A stretch of DNA of 64,000 nt from DASZFV01 sp035549075 (GTDB lineage: Bacteria; Myxococcota_A; Polyangia; Fen-1088). The stretch lies in contig DASZRT010000143.1 in assembly GCA_035549075.1 (NCBI GenBank), positions 1 through 64,000 of the forward strand, in the 5' to 3' direction. Each line of letters opens with the position of its first letter. The stretch's first letter is position 1. The translations under genes were made by a program, and so were the position numbers. Shown here piece by piece: positions 1-8,037 of this stretch. The notes beneath the pieces are model-generated. The model did no database searches, was not told the origin of the DNA, and was given only the letters and a program-made list of their open reading frames with translations.

Positions 1-1371
1 CTTACCATCGGCGAAGAGGCCGACCGCCAGCTGCCCCCACATGCCGCAGAAACCGTGGACCGCGATCGCACCGACCGGATCATCGACCTTGAGCGTCCGG
101 TCGATGAATGGGATGGCGATCGAGACGACCAACCCGGCGATAACGCCGATGATGAAGCCGCTGAAGGGGCTGACGTAGCCGCTCGGCGCGGTGATTGCCA
201 CCAGGCCGGCGAGCAGGCCGTTCGCCGCCATCCCCGGGTCGGGCTTGCCGGTCGTGTACCAGCTGTAGAACATCGCGGTCAGCGCGCCGGAGGCCGAGGC
301 GAGCATCGTGCAGACGGCGATGATGCCGATCCGCAGCGCGCCATTGCCCGAGGCCCCCAGGGTCGAGCCGGGGTTGAAGCCGAACCAGCCGAAGGCGAGG
401 ATGAACGTGCCGACCTGCACCATCGGGATGTGGTGCGGGAGGATCGGGTTGACCTTGCCGTCGGGGCCGTACTTGCCGATGCGCGGCCCGATGAGGTACG
501 CCGTGATGAGCGCGAGCGCGCCGCCCTGCAAGTGGACGACGCCCGAGCCGGCGTAGTCGACGGCGCCGTGGCCGAGCCCCGCGCGGTAGCCGAGCTGAGC
601 GAGCCAGCCGCCACCCCAGACCCAGCACCCGAAGATCGGGTAGATGATGGCGCCGACGACGATGCTGAAGAGGCAGAAGCTCTTCATCGTCCAGCGCTCG
701 GCGCAGGCGCCCGTCACGATCGTCGCCGTCGTGTCCATGAAGACCATCATGAACAGGAAGAGGACGACGGCCGCGGCGTCATAGCCGTTGCCCGACAGGA
801 AGAAGCCCGTCGTGCCGAGCAGGCCCCAGCCGTGATCGCCGTTGACGGCGCCACCGACGGCAAACATCGAGTGCAGCGTCGGCACGCCACCCAGCGTGAC
901 CGGGCCGCCGATGGCCGTGCCGTTGAGGCCGCCGCACATGAAGGCGAAGCCGCAAACGAAGAAGCCGAACATGCCCAGGCCGTAGACCAAGAAGTTCATC
1001 GAGAAGGTGTGGGCGGCGTTCTTGGCTCGAATCAGGCCCGTCTCGACCAGCGCGAACCCTGCCTGCATGAACATGACGAGGAAGCCCGCGACGAGCGTCC
1101 AGACGAAGTTGATCGAGTAAATGCCGTGTGACGCCGACTGCGCGACCGCATCGACGGCGACGGCCAGGTCCTTCGTCGTGGCCTTGTCGGGATCGGGCTT
1201 CGTGTACCCGGCGACCGTGTAGGCAGACGGGGTCGTCTGGAACGCGCCCGTCTTATCGGGGACGGGGTCGTCGGCCAAGGCCCGCGCGGGCGACAGCGCG
1301 ACCAGCGCGGCCCCCAACGCCACGAGGGCGATCCATCGGTTCAGGCGGTTCTCACGCTTCGACTTTTGCAT
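1..1371 (-). CDS. amt: Ammonium transporter, Amt family (C-terminus beyond window)
   Basis: Inner-membrane channel that moves ammonium/ammonia into the cell. The 457 codons present run in frame to the window edge. After a basic N-terminus, residues about 13-32 form a cleavable-looking hydrophobic segment ending in ARALADD, as in Amt proteins with a signal peptide. Typical Amt stretches follow: NFVWTLVAGFLVMFMQAGFA, ETGLIRAKNA, FFVCGFAF, DTTATIVTGACAERW, GVVHLQGG and FGWFGFNPGS. The ATG at 1371 has a GAAGGA ribosome site just upstream. A small two-helix protein gene lies 73 bp upstream on the same strand. No GlnK gene is visible; it could lie past the left edge. The family call is firm; the C-terminal end cannot be seen. 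Confidence 0.95.
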   Translation of the reverse strand, partial: MQKSKRENRLNRWIALVALGAALVALSPARALADDPVPDKTGAFQTTPSAYTVAGYTKPDPDKATTKDLAVAVDAVAQSASHGIYSINFVWTLVAGFLVMFMQAGFALVETGLIRAKNAAHTFSMNFLVYGLGMFGFFVCGFAFMCGGLNGTAIGGPVTLGGVPTLHSMFAVGGAVNGDHGWGLLGTTGFFLSGNGYDAAAVVLFLFMMVFMDTTATIVTGACAERWTMKSFCLFSIVVGAIIYPIFGCWVWGGGWLAQLGYRAGLGHGAVDYAGSGVVHLQGGALALITAYLIGPRIGKYGPDGKVNPILPHHIPMVQVGTFILAFGWFGFNPGSTLGASGNGALRIGIIAVCTMLASASGALTAMFYSWYTTGKPDPGMAANGLLAGLVAITAPSGYVSPFSGFIIGVIAGLVVSIAIPFIDRTLKVDDPVGAIAVHGFCGMWGQLAVGLFADGK

Positions 1372-1444
1372 TTTCCTTCCTTCTTCCACGGGTTTGCTTG
1401 AGCTCGCACGAGCCACCCCGAGGGCAGCGCCGCGCCCCCCTCTG

Positions 1445-1639
1445 TCACACGGCCTTGCGGTCCACCTTCTGCTTGAGGCGAACGCCCCACCCCGCCCCCG
1501 AAATCGCTCCGAACTGCATGACCACGAAGAAGGCCAGCGAGCGAGCGACCATGTGGCCAAGCCCGAAGTACGTCGCCAGCGTCACCGCGGCGATGACGAG
1601 TTGGGTCTTCGTGAACGTCTTCTTGTACTGCTCCCACAT
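1445..1639 (-). CDS. Small two-helix membrane protein upstream of amt
   Basis: A 64-residue protein beginning MWEQYKKTFTKTQ with two hydrophobic segments at about 14-31 and 33-52 and a basic tail (RLKQKVDRK). A longer reading from 1690 adds 17 polar residues that would precede the first helix oddly, so the internal ATG at 1639 is preferred. It is co-directional with amt, 73 bp upstream, so the two may share a transcript. I do not recognise the family. Its size and place suggest a small accessory or assembly factor for the transporter, but that is inference from neighbourhood only. Confidence 0.6.
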   Translation of the reverse strand: MWEQYKKTFTKTQLVIAAVTLATYFGLGHMVARSLAFFVVMQFGAISGAGWGVRLKQKVDRKAV

Positions 1640-1922
1640 GGGTCGGGCCTTTCGTTCGGGGGAAGTGCGCGTTGGGCCGACACTAGCCAACCGACATTGC
1701 CGCCAGGTTTCCGAACGAACGAAACTTCGTTAATTGGGCTCATCAAACGTCGACGATCGCCCATCATTTCCGCTTTGTTTCTCGACGGGGTTCGACACTT
1801 GATCGCGCGCGTATCGAGATTGTTTCGAACGAGATTCCGCGCCTCGCGAGGCGCGTCTCGTCACCGAGCGCCGCGAACCGCGTCCCGCACGGCCGTGAGA
1901 AGGCGCTGTCGCGCCGGTCGGT
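1640..1922. other. Intergenic region with inverted repeats
   Basis: A 283-bp gene-free stretch between the start of the two-helix gene and the end of the gene at 1923, clearly poorer in GC than its surroundings over 1700-1830. It holds a 14-bp inverted repeat AACGAA-AC-TTCGTT (1718-1731) inside a run of GAAC/GAAA direct repeats, about 80 bp upstream of the small gene, which is a plausible operator position. An 18-bp perfect palindrome lies at 1838-1855. I see no convincing sigma-54 or sigma-70 promoter hexamers. Confidence 0.4.
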
Positions 1923-2726
1923 TTAGCGGCCGCCGCCGAACGCGGCGATGAGCTCCTCGAGCGCTTTGCGATCGAGGGGGCGCGTCTTGGGCAGCAGCGC
2001 CTGGGCGACGGCCTCGCCCTCGACGACGAGCAAGCCGACGCCCGCGGCCTGGAGCCGCCGCGTGAGGGCCGCGCCGTCCCAGCGGCCGCTCGCCTCGGCG
2101 CGCGCGACCAGGTACTCGGCCACGACGGCCGGCGAGCACGCCAGGTGGATCTCCGTCGTGTACTTCGAGAACGCCTTGATCCGCTCGAGCGTGGGGTCGA
2201 TCTCGGCGGCGGCGTTCTTCATGATGATGCCGACGACGCGCGCGCCCGAGAGCATGCCCTTGTGGTACGCGACAAAGTCGAAGCCGGTGCCGGGCGGCAG
2301 GCCGTCGTGGATCGTGAGGCCCGCGCCGTCGAGCCAGTTCTTCACGGCGGCGACGAGCACGCGCGGGTCGCGCGCGGGAGAGAACAGCTCGGCGAGCGCG
2401 CCTTCTTTGGCCGTTCGAAACGCGTCGTACAGCGTCGCCGCCAGCACCTCGGGCGGCGGCGCGCCCTCCCACGGCGAGCCCTTGCCGGCTCGGCGCGCGT
2501 CGATTTGGCGCTCGACCTCGGCGAGCTTCGCGCGCCCCGACGACAGGCTCGTGGCCTTTTCGGCGGGGACGCCCAGCTCGGCGAGCAACCCGTCGAGCAC
2601 GGTGACGTCGGCGATCGCGGCCTTGAGACGGCGCAGGCGCAGGCCGGCGAAGCGTGTGCGATCGGGGTCGGCGAGGAATCCGAATTTCACGGCGGGATCG
2701 TCCCAGAGCGGGCTCGCGAACGCCAC
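1923..2726 (-). CDS. Uncharacterised protein downstream of oxyR
   Basis: A 267-residue soluble protein starting at a GTG (2726) three bases after the oxyR stop, so it is probably co-transcribed with oxyR. I do not recognise the family. The N-terminal 110 residues look helical (LRRLKAAIADVTVLDGLLAELG). The C-terminal half has an alternating alpha/beta pattern with GFDFVAYHKG, VVGIIMKN, TEIHLACSPAVVAEYL and GVGLLVVEGE. The spacing of Asp in GFDF, Lys in IIMKN and the following strand is reminiscent of nuclease-like PD-(D/E)XK folds, but this is only a weak resemblance. Linkage to oxyR and a catalase gene suggests a role in oxidative stress or repair; this is inference. Confidence 0.7.
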   Translation of the reverse strand: MAFASPLWDDPAVKFGFLADPDRTRFAGLRLRRLKAAIADVTVLDGLLAELGVPAEKATSLSSGRAKLAEVERQIDARRAGKGSPWEGAPPPEVLAATLYDAFRTAKEGALAELFSPARDPRVLVAAVKNWLDGAGLTIHDGLPPGTGFDFVAYHKGMLSGARVVGIIMKNAAAEIDPTLERIKAFSKYTTEIHLACSPAVVAEYLVARAEASGRWDGAALTRRLQAAGVGLLVVEGEAVAQALLPKTRPLDRKALEELIAAFGGGR

Positions 2727-2729
2727 CGT

Positions 2730-3662
2730 TTATCGCGCGCGCGCCGATCGAGGCAACGCCGGCTTCGGCGTGGCCGCGCGCACGACGGCCGCGAGCTTGC
2801 GCAGCGCCGGCGCGAGCGGCGAGTGCTTGCGCCACACGAGCGCGATCGTGCGATGCGCGTGCGACGACGCGAGCGGGCGCACGCGCACGGCGGCGCGCCC
2901 CACCTCGGTCGCGACGGCGATCGAGGGCAGCATCGTGAGGCCGGCGCCGCCCGCGACCATCTGCACGAGCGTCGTGAGGCTCGTCGCGCGGAACTCGCCC
3001 TCGCGCGCGCGCGACGACGCGCAGACCTCGAGCGCCTGGTCGCGGAAGCAGTGGCCGTCGTCGAGCAGCAAGACCTCGGCGCCTCGCAGATCGCCGGCGT
3101 CGACGGGGCCCGAGCGCCGCGCGAGCGGGTGATCGGCCGGCACGGCGAGCACGAACGGGTCGCGCGCGACGACCTCGTGCTCGACGGCGCCGAGGTCGGC
3201 CTCGAGCGCGACGAGCGCGGCGTCGAGCGCGCCGGCTTCGAGCGCCGCCACGAGCACCTCCGTCTTCTCTTCGCGCCACGCGAGCACGAGCCGCGGGAAG
3301 GCCGCGCGCAGCGCCGGCGCGACGGCGGGCAACAGGTAAGGCGCGAGCGTGGGGATGACGCCGACGCGCAGCGTGCCCGCGAACGGATCGCTCGCGCGCT
3401 GCCCCGCGGCCGCGAGGTCGTCGGCGTCGACGAGCAGGCGCCGCGCGCGCTCGATGAGCGCCCGCCCCGCCGCCGTCACGAGCACCTTGCGGCGGCTGCG
3501 CTCGAACAGCGGCACGTCGAGCGCGCGCTCGAGCTGGGCGATCTGCGCGCTCAGCGACGGCTGCGAGACGTGGCAGCGCGCGGCGGCGCGCCGGAACGAC
3601 AGCTCCTCGGCGACGGCGATCGCGTACTGCAGCTGCCGCAGCGTGAAGGCGTGCGGGTTCAC
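2730..3662 (-). CDS. oxyR: Hydrogen peroxide sensor OxyR, LysR family
   Basis: Redox-switched transcription factor. Residues 7-66 form the LysR winged helix-turn-helix (LSFRRAAARCHVSQPSLSAQ). The rest is the effector domain, with the OxyR signature GHCFRDQALEVC placing two cysteines at 205 and 214, the same nine-residue spacing as the peroxide-sensing pair of E. coli OxyR. This separates it from generic LysR regulators. The start is a GTG at 3662, one base from the operator at 3663-3700, which suggests autoregulation. It is divergent from the catalase gene, its expected target, and followed by the uncharacterised gene at 1923. Confidence 0.93.
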   Translation of the reverse strand: MNPHAFTLRQLQYAIAVAEELSFRRAAARCHVSQPSLSAQIAQLERALDVPLFERSRRKVLVTAAGRALIERARRLLVDADDLAAAGQRASDPFAGTLRVGVIPTLAPYLLPAVAPALRAAFPRLVLAWREEKTEVLVAALEAGALDAALVALEADLGAVEHEVVARDPFVLAVPADHPLARRSGPVDAGDLRGAEVLLLDDGHCFRDQALEVCASSRAREGEFRATSLTTLVQMVAGGAGLTMLPSIAVATEVGRAAVRVRPLASSHAHRTIALVWRKHSPLAPALRKLAAVVRAATPKPALPRSARAR

Positions 3663-3700
3663 GATAGTTACATACTATCACTTTCATCGAAACGATGTGT
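3663..3700. promoter_or_regulatory. OxyR operator between oxyR and the catalase gene
   Basis: The 73-bp divergent spacer contains a perfect inverted repeat GATAGT-TACAT-ACTATC (3663-3679). It fits the OxyR half-site ATAG-N7-CTAT at 3664-3678. After exactly seven bases comes a degenerate second site, ATCG-N7-GTGT (3686-3700). This matches the known OxyR layout of ATAG-N7-CTAT units spaced by N7. It abuts the oxyR start and lies 36-73 bp upstream of the catalase ATG, so one tetramer could repress oxyR and activate the catalase gene. Confidence 0.75.
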
Positions 3701-3735
3701 TGGAGCGATTTGCGCATCCGCGCCATCTTGAGCCC

Positions 3736-5187
3736 ATGGCCAACGACCAAGACGACAAGACCCTGACCACCAACTTCGGCGCCCCGCTCCCCGACAACGA
3801 GCACTCGCTCACCGCGGGCGAGCGCGGCCCGGTCCTCATGCAGGACTACCAGCTCATCGAGAAGCTCGCGCACTTCGATCGCGAGCGCATCCCAGAGCGC
3901 GTCGTGCACGCCAAGGGCGCCGGCGCCTTTGGCTATTTCGAGGCGACGGCCGACATGTCGAAGCACACGCGCGCGCACCTGTTCGGCGCCGTGGGGCGCA
4001 AGACGCCCGCGCTCGTGCGCTTCTCGACCGTCGGCGGCGAGAAGGGCTCGGCCGACGCCGACCGCGACCCGCGCGGCTTCGCCATCAAGTTCTACACGGC
4101 CGAGGGCAACTACGACCTCGTGGGCAACAACACGCCCGTGTTCTTCATCCGCGACCCGTTCAAGTTCCCGGACATGGTGCACACGCACAAGCGCAACCCG
4201 CAGTCGAACCTCAAGGACCCCGACGCGTTCTGGGACTTCTTCTCGCGCTCGCCCGAGTCGACCCACATGGTGACGATCCTCTTCTCGGATCGCGGCATCC
4301 CGCGCTCGTACCGCGAAATGCACGGCTTCGGCAGCCACACCTTCAAGTGGGTCAACGCCGCCGGCGAGGCGTGCTTCGTGAAGTACCACTTCAAGACCGA
4401 GACCGGCATCGCCAACCTGACGTCGGAAGAGGCGGCCGCCGTCGTCGCGAAAGATCCCGACAACGCCACGCGCGACCTGTTCGACCACATCGCCAAGGGC
4501 GGCGTCGCGGCTTGGAAGGCGTACGTGCAGATCATGCCGCTCGCCGACGCCGACGGGTACCGCTTCGATCCGTTCGACGTCACGAAGGTGTGGCGCTACC
4601 AGGACTACCCGCTCATCTCCATCGGGCGCCTCGTGCTCGACCGCAACCCCGAGAACTTCTTCGCCGAGATCGAGCAGGCGGCGTTCAGCCCGGCGAACTT
4701 CGTGCCCGGCGTCGAGCCGTCGCCCGACAAGCTGCTGCAGGGGCGCTTGTTCTCGTACCCGGACACGCAGCGGCACCGCCTGGGGCCGAACTTCGCGCAG
4801 ATCCCCGTGAACGCGCCGCACGCGCGCGTGCACAATCAGCAGCGCGACGGCTTCATGGCCGTCAACGGCAACGGCGGCTCGGCCGCGAACTACTCACCGA
4901 ACGGCCGCGGCGGCACCACCGTCGACGCGCGCGGCGCCGAGGTGCCCGCGCCGCTCACGGGCACGACGGGCCGCACCGAGTACCCGAAGGCCGGCCGCGC
5001 CGACGACTTCGAACAGGCCGGCCTGCTGTACCGCGTGCTCGAGGAGGACGAGCGCGCGCGCCTCGTCGCCAACATCGCGGGCCACCTGGGCCACGCGAAC
5101 CGCGAGATTCAGGAGCGCCAGGTCGAGCACTTCAAGAAGGCCGACGCCGAGTATGGCGCGCGCGTCGCGAAGGCGCTCGGGCTGTGA
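3736..5187 (+). CDS. katA: Heme catalase, small-subunit monofunctional type
   Basis: Dismutates hydrogen peroxide. At 483 residues it has the usual length of clade 3 catalases. Visible family features: TTNFGAPLPDNEHSLTAGERGP at the N-terminus; the distal-histidine region FDRERIPERVVHAKGAGAFG; RFSTVGGEKGSAD; DPRGFAIKFYTAEGNYDLVGNN with the active-site Asn; and the proximal heme-tyrosine motif RLFSYPDTQRHRLG at about 330-343. The ATG at 3736 begins MANDQDDKTLTTNFG; upstream codons in the same frame lie in the operator region and were excluded. There is no signal peptide, so it is cytoplasmic. OxyR control is expected from the operator upstream. Its last 56 bp overlap the convergent DUF6496 gene. 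Confidence 0.96.
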   Translation: MANDQDDKTLTTNFGAPLPDNEHSLTAGERGPVLMQDYQLIEKLAHFDRERIPERVVHAKGAGAFGYFEATADMSKHTRAHLFGAVGRKTPALVRFSTVGGEKGSADADRDPRGFAIKFYTAEGNYDLVGNNTPVFFIRDPFKFPDMVHTHKRNPQSNLKDPDAFWDFFSRSPESTHMVTILFSDRGIPRSYREMHGFGSHTFKWVNAAGEACFVKYHFKTETGIANLTSEEAAAVVAKDPDNATRDLFDHIAKGGVAAWKAYVQIMPLADADGYRFDPFDVTKVWRYQDYPLISIGRLVLDRNPENFFAEIEQAAFSPANFVPGVEPSPDKLLQGRLFSYPDTQRHRLGPNFAQIPVNAPHARVHNQQRDGFMAVNGNGGSAANYSPNGRGGTTVDARGAEVPAPLTGTTGRTEYPKAGRADDFEQAGLLYRVLEEDERARLVANIAGHLGHANREIQERQVEHFKKADAEYGARVAKALGL

Positions 5188-5692
5188 TCCGAGCGCGGCC
5201 GCGCGCGACCTTGCTCGCGCGCGGCCGGTGCGCGCCTTTGCCTCCGGATCCCTTCGTCGCCACGGCCTTCTTCGCGGCGGCCGAACGCTCCGTCGCCGTG
5301 CGCTGACCGGCGGCGGCGCGCGCTTGTCGCGCGAGGGCCTGGTGAGAAGCCGCCGCGTGCGGCTCGCGCTGGAGCGCGGCTTCGACGGCGCGGCCACGCT
5401 TCGCCGAAGGCGCGCGCGGCTTGCGTCGCCCCTGCCCCGTCGCGTAGTCACGCGCGGCCGACTGACGGGTGCGCATCGACGTCCGCCCCGGCTTCGGCGC
5501 GGCGAGCGGCACGCCCGCCCGCCGCGCCTTCGACAGTCCGATCGCGATCGCCTGCTTCGCCGAGCGCGCGCCGTGCTTGCCCTCGCGAATGTGATCCATC
5601 TCCTCGCGCACGAACTCGCCGGCCGCCGTCGACGGCGCCTTGCCCGCCGAGAGGTCCTTCTTCGCCTTGTCCACCGTTTGCTTGGTTGGCAT
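5132..5692 (-). CDS. DUF6496-type Lys/Arg-rich protein
   Basis: A 186-residue very basic protein. Its first 62 residues (MPTKQTVDKAKKDLSAGKAP, then STAAGEFVREEMDHIREGKH and SAKQAIAIGLSKARRAGV) match the conserved DUF6496 core, which is found in many soil bacteria. The remaining 120 residues are a low-complexity Ala/Arg/Lys tail resembling histone-H1-like or Ku-like tails, so nucleic-acid binding is plausible but inferred. The gene is convergent with the catalase gene and overlaps its 3' end by 56 bp. The overlapped C-terminus is all Arg-rich tail, so that part may be poorly constrained. Confidence 0.8.
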   Translation of the reverse strand: MPTKQTVDKAKKDLSAGKAPSTAAGEFVREEMDHIREGKHGARSAKQAIAIGLSKARRAGVPLAAPKPGRTSMRTRQSAARDYATGQGRRKPRAPSAKRGRAVEAALQREPHAAASHQALARQARAAAGQRTATERSAAAKKAVATKGSGGKGAHRPRASKVARGRARITARAPSRRARHTRRRPS

Positions 5693-5738
5693 GGAGACAA
5701 CGTGGGTCGTCCCGCAACGCCTGCAAGCGAACGCCGGC

Positions 5739-6224
5739 TCAGAGCGTGCGCGGCCAGCGTCGAATGGGCAAACGCCGCGTCATCGCGACGCGCGGGAGCT
5801 CTTCGAAGCCGGCGCGCGCGTAGAGCGCCCGCGCGGCGACGTTCTTCGGGTAGACGAGCAGCGTGAGGGCGCCCGCGCCCGCGTCGCGCGCGTCGTCGAC
5901 GATCGCGTCGATCAACCGGCGTCCGAGGCCCGCGCGGCGGTGTTCAGGCGCGACGAAGATCTCGGTGATGAATCCGTCGGGGCCGCCGAACTCGAGGTCG
6001 AAGCCGAAGGTGCCGACGACGTAGCCCACGAGCTCGTGGCGCGCCTCGGCGACGAGCACCGTGCCGAGGCGACGCGTGCGCAAGAGCAACCGCAACGCCT
6101 TCTCGATGCGCGCGCGGCGAAACGGAATGCCTTCGGCGCGGTTGAACGCTCGCATGAGCGGCAGGAGCGCGGGGACGTCCGAGGCGCGCGCGCGCCGCAG
6201 GCGCGAGGAGGGGTCGGGGAGCAT
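5739..6224 (-). CDS. GNAT-family N-acetyltransferase
   Basis: A 161-residue single-domain acetyltransferase that would move an acetyl group from acetyl-CoA to an amine; the substrate is unknown. The acetyl-CoA loop is EIFVAPEHRRAGLGRRLID (about 88-106, RRAGLG core). The downstream ALTLLVYPKNVAARALYARAGF is the usual GNAT motif B. The start MLPDPSSRLRRARASDV at 6224 is chosen because longer in-frame readings add only Arg-rich noise. It is co-directional with the receiver gene upstream (30 bp), but no functional link is evident. Confidence 0.88.
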   Translation of the reverse strand: MLPDPSSRLRRARASDVPALLPLMRAFNRAEGIPFRRARIEKALRLLLRTRRLGTVLVAEARHELVGYVVGTFGFDLEFGGPDGFITEIFVAPEHRRAGLGRRLIDAIVDDARDAGAGALTLLVYPKNVAARALYARAGFEELPRVAMTRRLPIRRWPRTL

Positions 6225-6253
6225 CCCGGCTCTACGCCGGGCCTCGCGATCGG

Positions 6254-6646
6254 TTACGGCTTGCGCGCGAAACGCTCGACGACGGCGAGGAGCGCGTCGA
6301 TGCCGAAGGGCTTCGGCAACACGCCCGCAACGCCCGGCATCTGCGGCGTGTGGCGGCCGGTCGCCGTCATGAGGCACACCGGGATGTCCGCCAGCGCGGG
6401 ATCGCGGCCCCGCTGCGCGATGAACGCCGCGCCGTCCATGTCGGGCATCATGAGGTCGAGCAAGATCAGCACCGGCGGCGGCGGCGTCTTCAACAGCGCG
6501 AGCGCCGAGCGGCCGTCGCCCGCGACGTGGACGTCGTAGCCGCTGTCGTCGCCGAGGATCTCGACGAGCGCGCGCTGGATCGCTGGGTCGTCCTCGACGA
6601 CGAGGATCTTTCGGTCGTGCAAACGATCGTCACGGATCAATGGCAT
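6254..6646 (-). CDS. Single-domain response regulator (receiver)
   Basis: A 130-residue CheY-like receiver with no output domain. Acidic pocket VVEDD at 17-20, phospho-acceptor Asp64 in LILLDLMMPDMDG, the conserved Thr in LMTATG and Lys112 in LPKPFG are all present. No kinase gene is adjacent, so it is an orphan receiver; the kinase at 10310 has its own receiver. It sits downstream of the copper module, separated by 65 bp, and may be transcribed with it or on its own. Confidence 0.9.
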   Translation of the reverse strand: MPLIRDDRLHDRKILVVEDDPAIQRALVEILGDDSGYDVHVAGDGRSALALLKTPPPPVLILLDLMMPDMDGAAFIAQRGRDPALADIPVCLMTATGRHTPQMPGVAGVLPKPFGIDALLAVVERFARKP

Positions 6647-6711
6647 CCCCCCGCCCCTGTTTTCGCGGCTATCGGGGGCGAGTTCCAGCGCAAATCACAC
6701 GCGCGTCGAGT

Positions 6712-8037
6712 CTACGGACTCGGCCTGACAGGCGTGTCCGCCGTCGGATCGATCCCGTCGCGCGCGAGGTCGGCGGAGCTCGCGACCGTGGCCCTCGTGC
6801 CCGCGGGCGCCTGGTACCAGCCGGGATCGCCGTCGCCGTTCAGGTGATCGCGCACCTTGAGCAGCGTCGACATCCCGCCCATCGTGACGACGCCGTGTGG
6901 GCCGTGCGCGTTGCGCATCGCCACCGAGTTCTTGGGGATCGGCATCTGCATGTCGTCGCCCATGCCCGACGTGCCCATCGTCATGTAGCCGGGCAGCACC
7001 TTCTGCACGCGCTCGTCGAGCCCGCGCGTGTCGACGCCGACGAGGTTGGGCAAGCCGTGGCCCATCTGGTTCATCATGTGGTGGGTCATGTGGCAGTGCA
7101 TGGCCCAGTCGCCGGGCGCGTTGGCGACGACCTCGAGCGTGCGCGTGCTGCCCGTCGGCACGAGCACCGTCGTCTCGGGCCACTGCGCCGACGGCGGGAT
7201 CGCGCCGCCGTCGGTCTCGACGACGTGGAAGCGGTGGCCGTGCAGGTGGATCGGGTGGTGATCCATCGCGCTCAGGTTGCCGATGCGGATGCGCACGCGT
7301 TCGCCCGTGCGCGCGACGAGCGGCGCCGTCGCCGGGAACACGGCGCCGTTGATCGTGAGGACGTTGAAGTCCGTCATCTCCATGGGGTCGGGGCGCGCCG
7401 CGCCCGGGTCGATCTTCCACTCGTGCAGCATGAGCACGTAGTCGCGGTCGACGTGCGTCCTGGGCCGCCGCGGGTGAACGACGATCATGCCCGTGAGGCC
7501 GAGCGCCATCTGGGTCATCTCGTCGTGGTGCGGGTGGTACATCATGGTGCCCGACTGGCGCAGCGTGAGCTCGTACTTGAACGTCTCGCCGGGCGCGATC
7601 GGCTTTTGCGTGATGCCGGCGACGCCGTCCATGCCGTTGGGCAAGAGCACGCCGTGCAGGTGTACGGTCGTCGCCTCGGGTAGGCGGTTCGTGACGTAGA
7701 GGCGCACGCGATCGCCCTCGACGGCTTCGATGACGGGGCCGTGCACGTGGCCGTTGTAGCCCCAGCACTTCGCGCGCAGGCCGGGCATGAACTCGTGCTC
7801 GACCTCGCCCGCCACGAGGTGGAACACCTTGACGCCGTCGACGACGCGGAACGGGAGCGTCGCGCCGTTGGGCACGACGACGGGCTCGTAGTCGTGGCCG
7901 GGACGGCCCGGTGGCAAAGCGTTCGAAGCTGCGACGGCGTCGCGCGCGCCGAGGAGCGCGGCGCCGCCCGCGACGGCGGCCGTGCCCGTCGCGAGCCACG
8001 CGCGCCGGCTCAGGCCTTCGCTGCTCTTGCGCTTCAT
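6712..8037 (-). CDS. Tat-exported multicopper oxidase (copper tolerance type)
   Basis: Periplasmic cupredoxin-type oxidase, probably oxidising Cu(I) or detoxifying metal. It begins with a Tat signal (SRRAWLATG, about 9-17, followed by a hydrophobic stretch to about 36). Copper ligands are in place: HLHG 126-129, HPHH 168-171, HPIHLHGH 261-268 and HCHMTHHMM 314-322 carrying the T1 Cys315. After the last copper site there is a Met-rich segment (MTMGTSGMGDDMQMP), a frequent Cu(I)-handling feature. The ATG overlaps the stop of the upstream TolC-type gene by 4 bp (8034-8037), so the two are translationally coupled. No RND pump or adaptor gene is visible next to them. Confidence 0.93.
   Translation of the reverse strand: MKRKSSEGLSRRAWLATGTAAVAGGAALLGARDAVAASNALPPGRPGHDYEPVVVPNGATLPFRVVDGVKVFHLVAGEVEHEFMPGLRAKCWGYNGHVHGPVIEAVEGDRVRLYVTNRLPEATTVHLHGVLLPNGMDGVAGITQKPIAPGETFKYELTLRQSGTMMYHPHHDEMTQMALGLTGMIVVHPRRPRTHVDRDYVLMLHEWKIDPGAARPDPMEMTDFNVLTINGAVFPATAPLVARTGERVRIRIGNLSAMDHHPIHLHGHRFHVVETDGGAIPPSAQWPETTVLVPTGSTRTLEVVANAPGDWAMHCHMTHHMMNQMGHGLPNLVGVDTRGLDERVQKVLPGYMTMGTSGMGDDMQMPIPKNSVAMRNAHGPHGVVTMGGMSTLLKVRDHLNGDGDPGWYQAPAGTRATVASSADLARDGIDPTADTPVRPSP

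Noticed and set aside
1838..1855. Perfect palindrome as rho-independent terminator of the gene at 1923
   Set aside because: No loop and no U-tract on the minus-strand transcript.
1861..4833. A 990-codon minus-strand frame across oxyR and the catalase gene
   Set aside because: It is antisense to or out of frame with well-recognised genes, is Arg/Ala/Gly-rich without domains, and is expected from GC-driven loss of stop codons.
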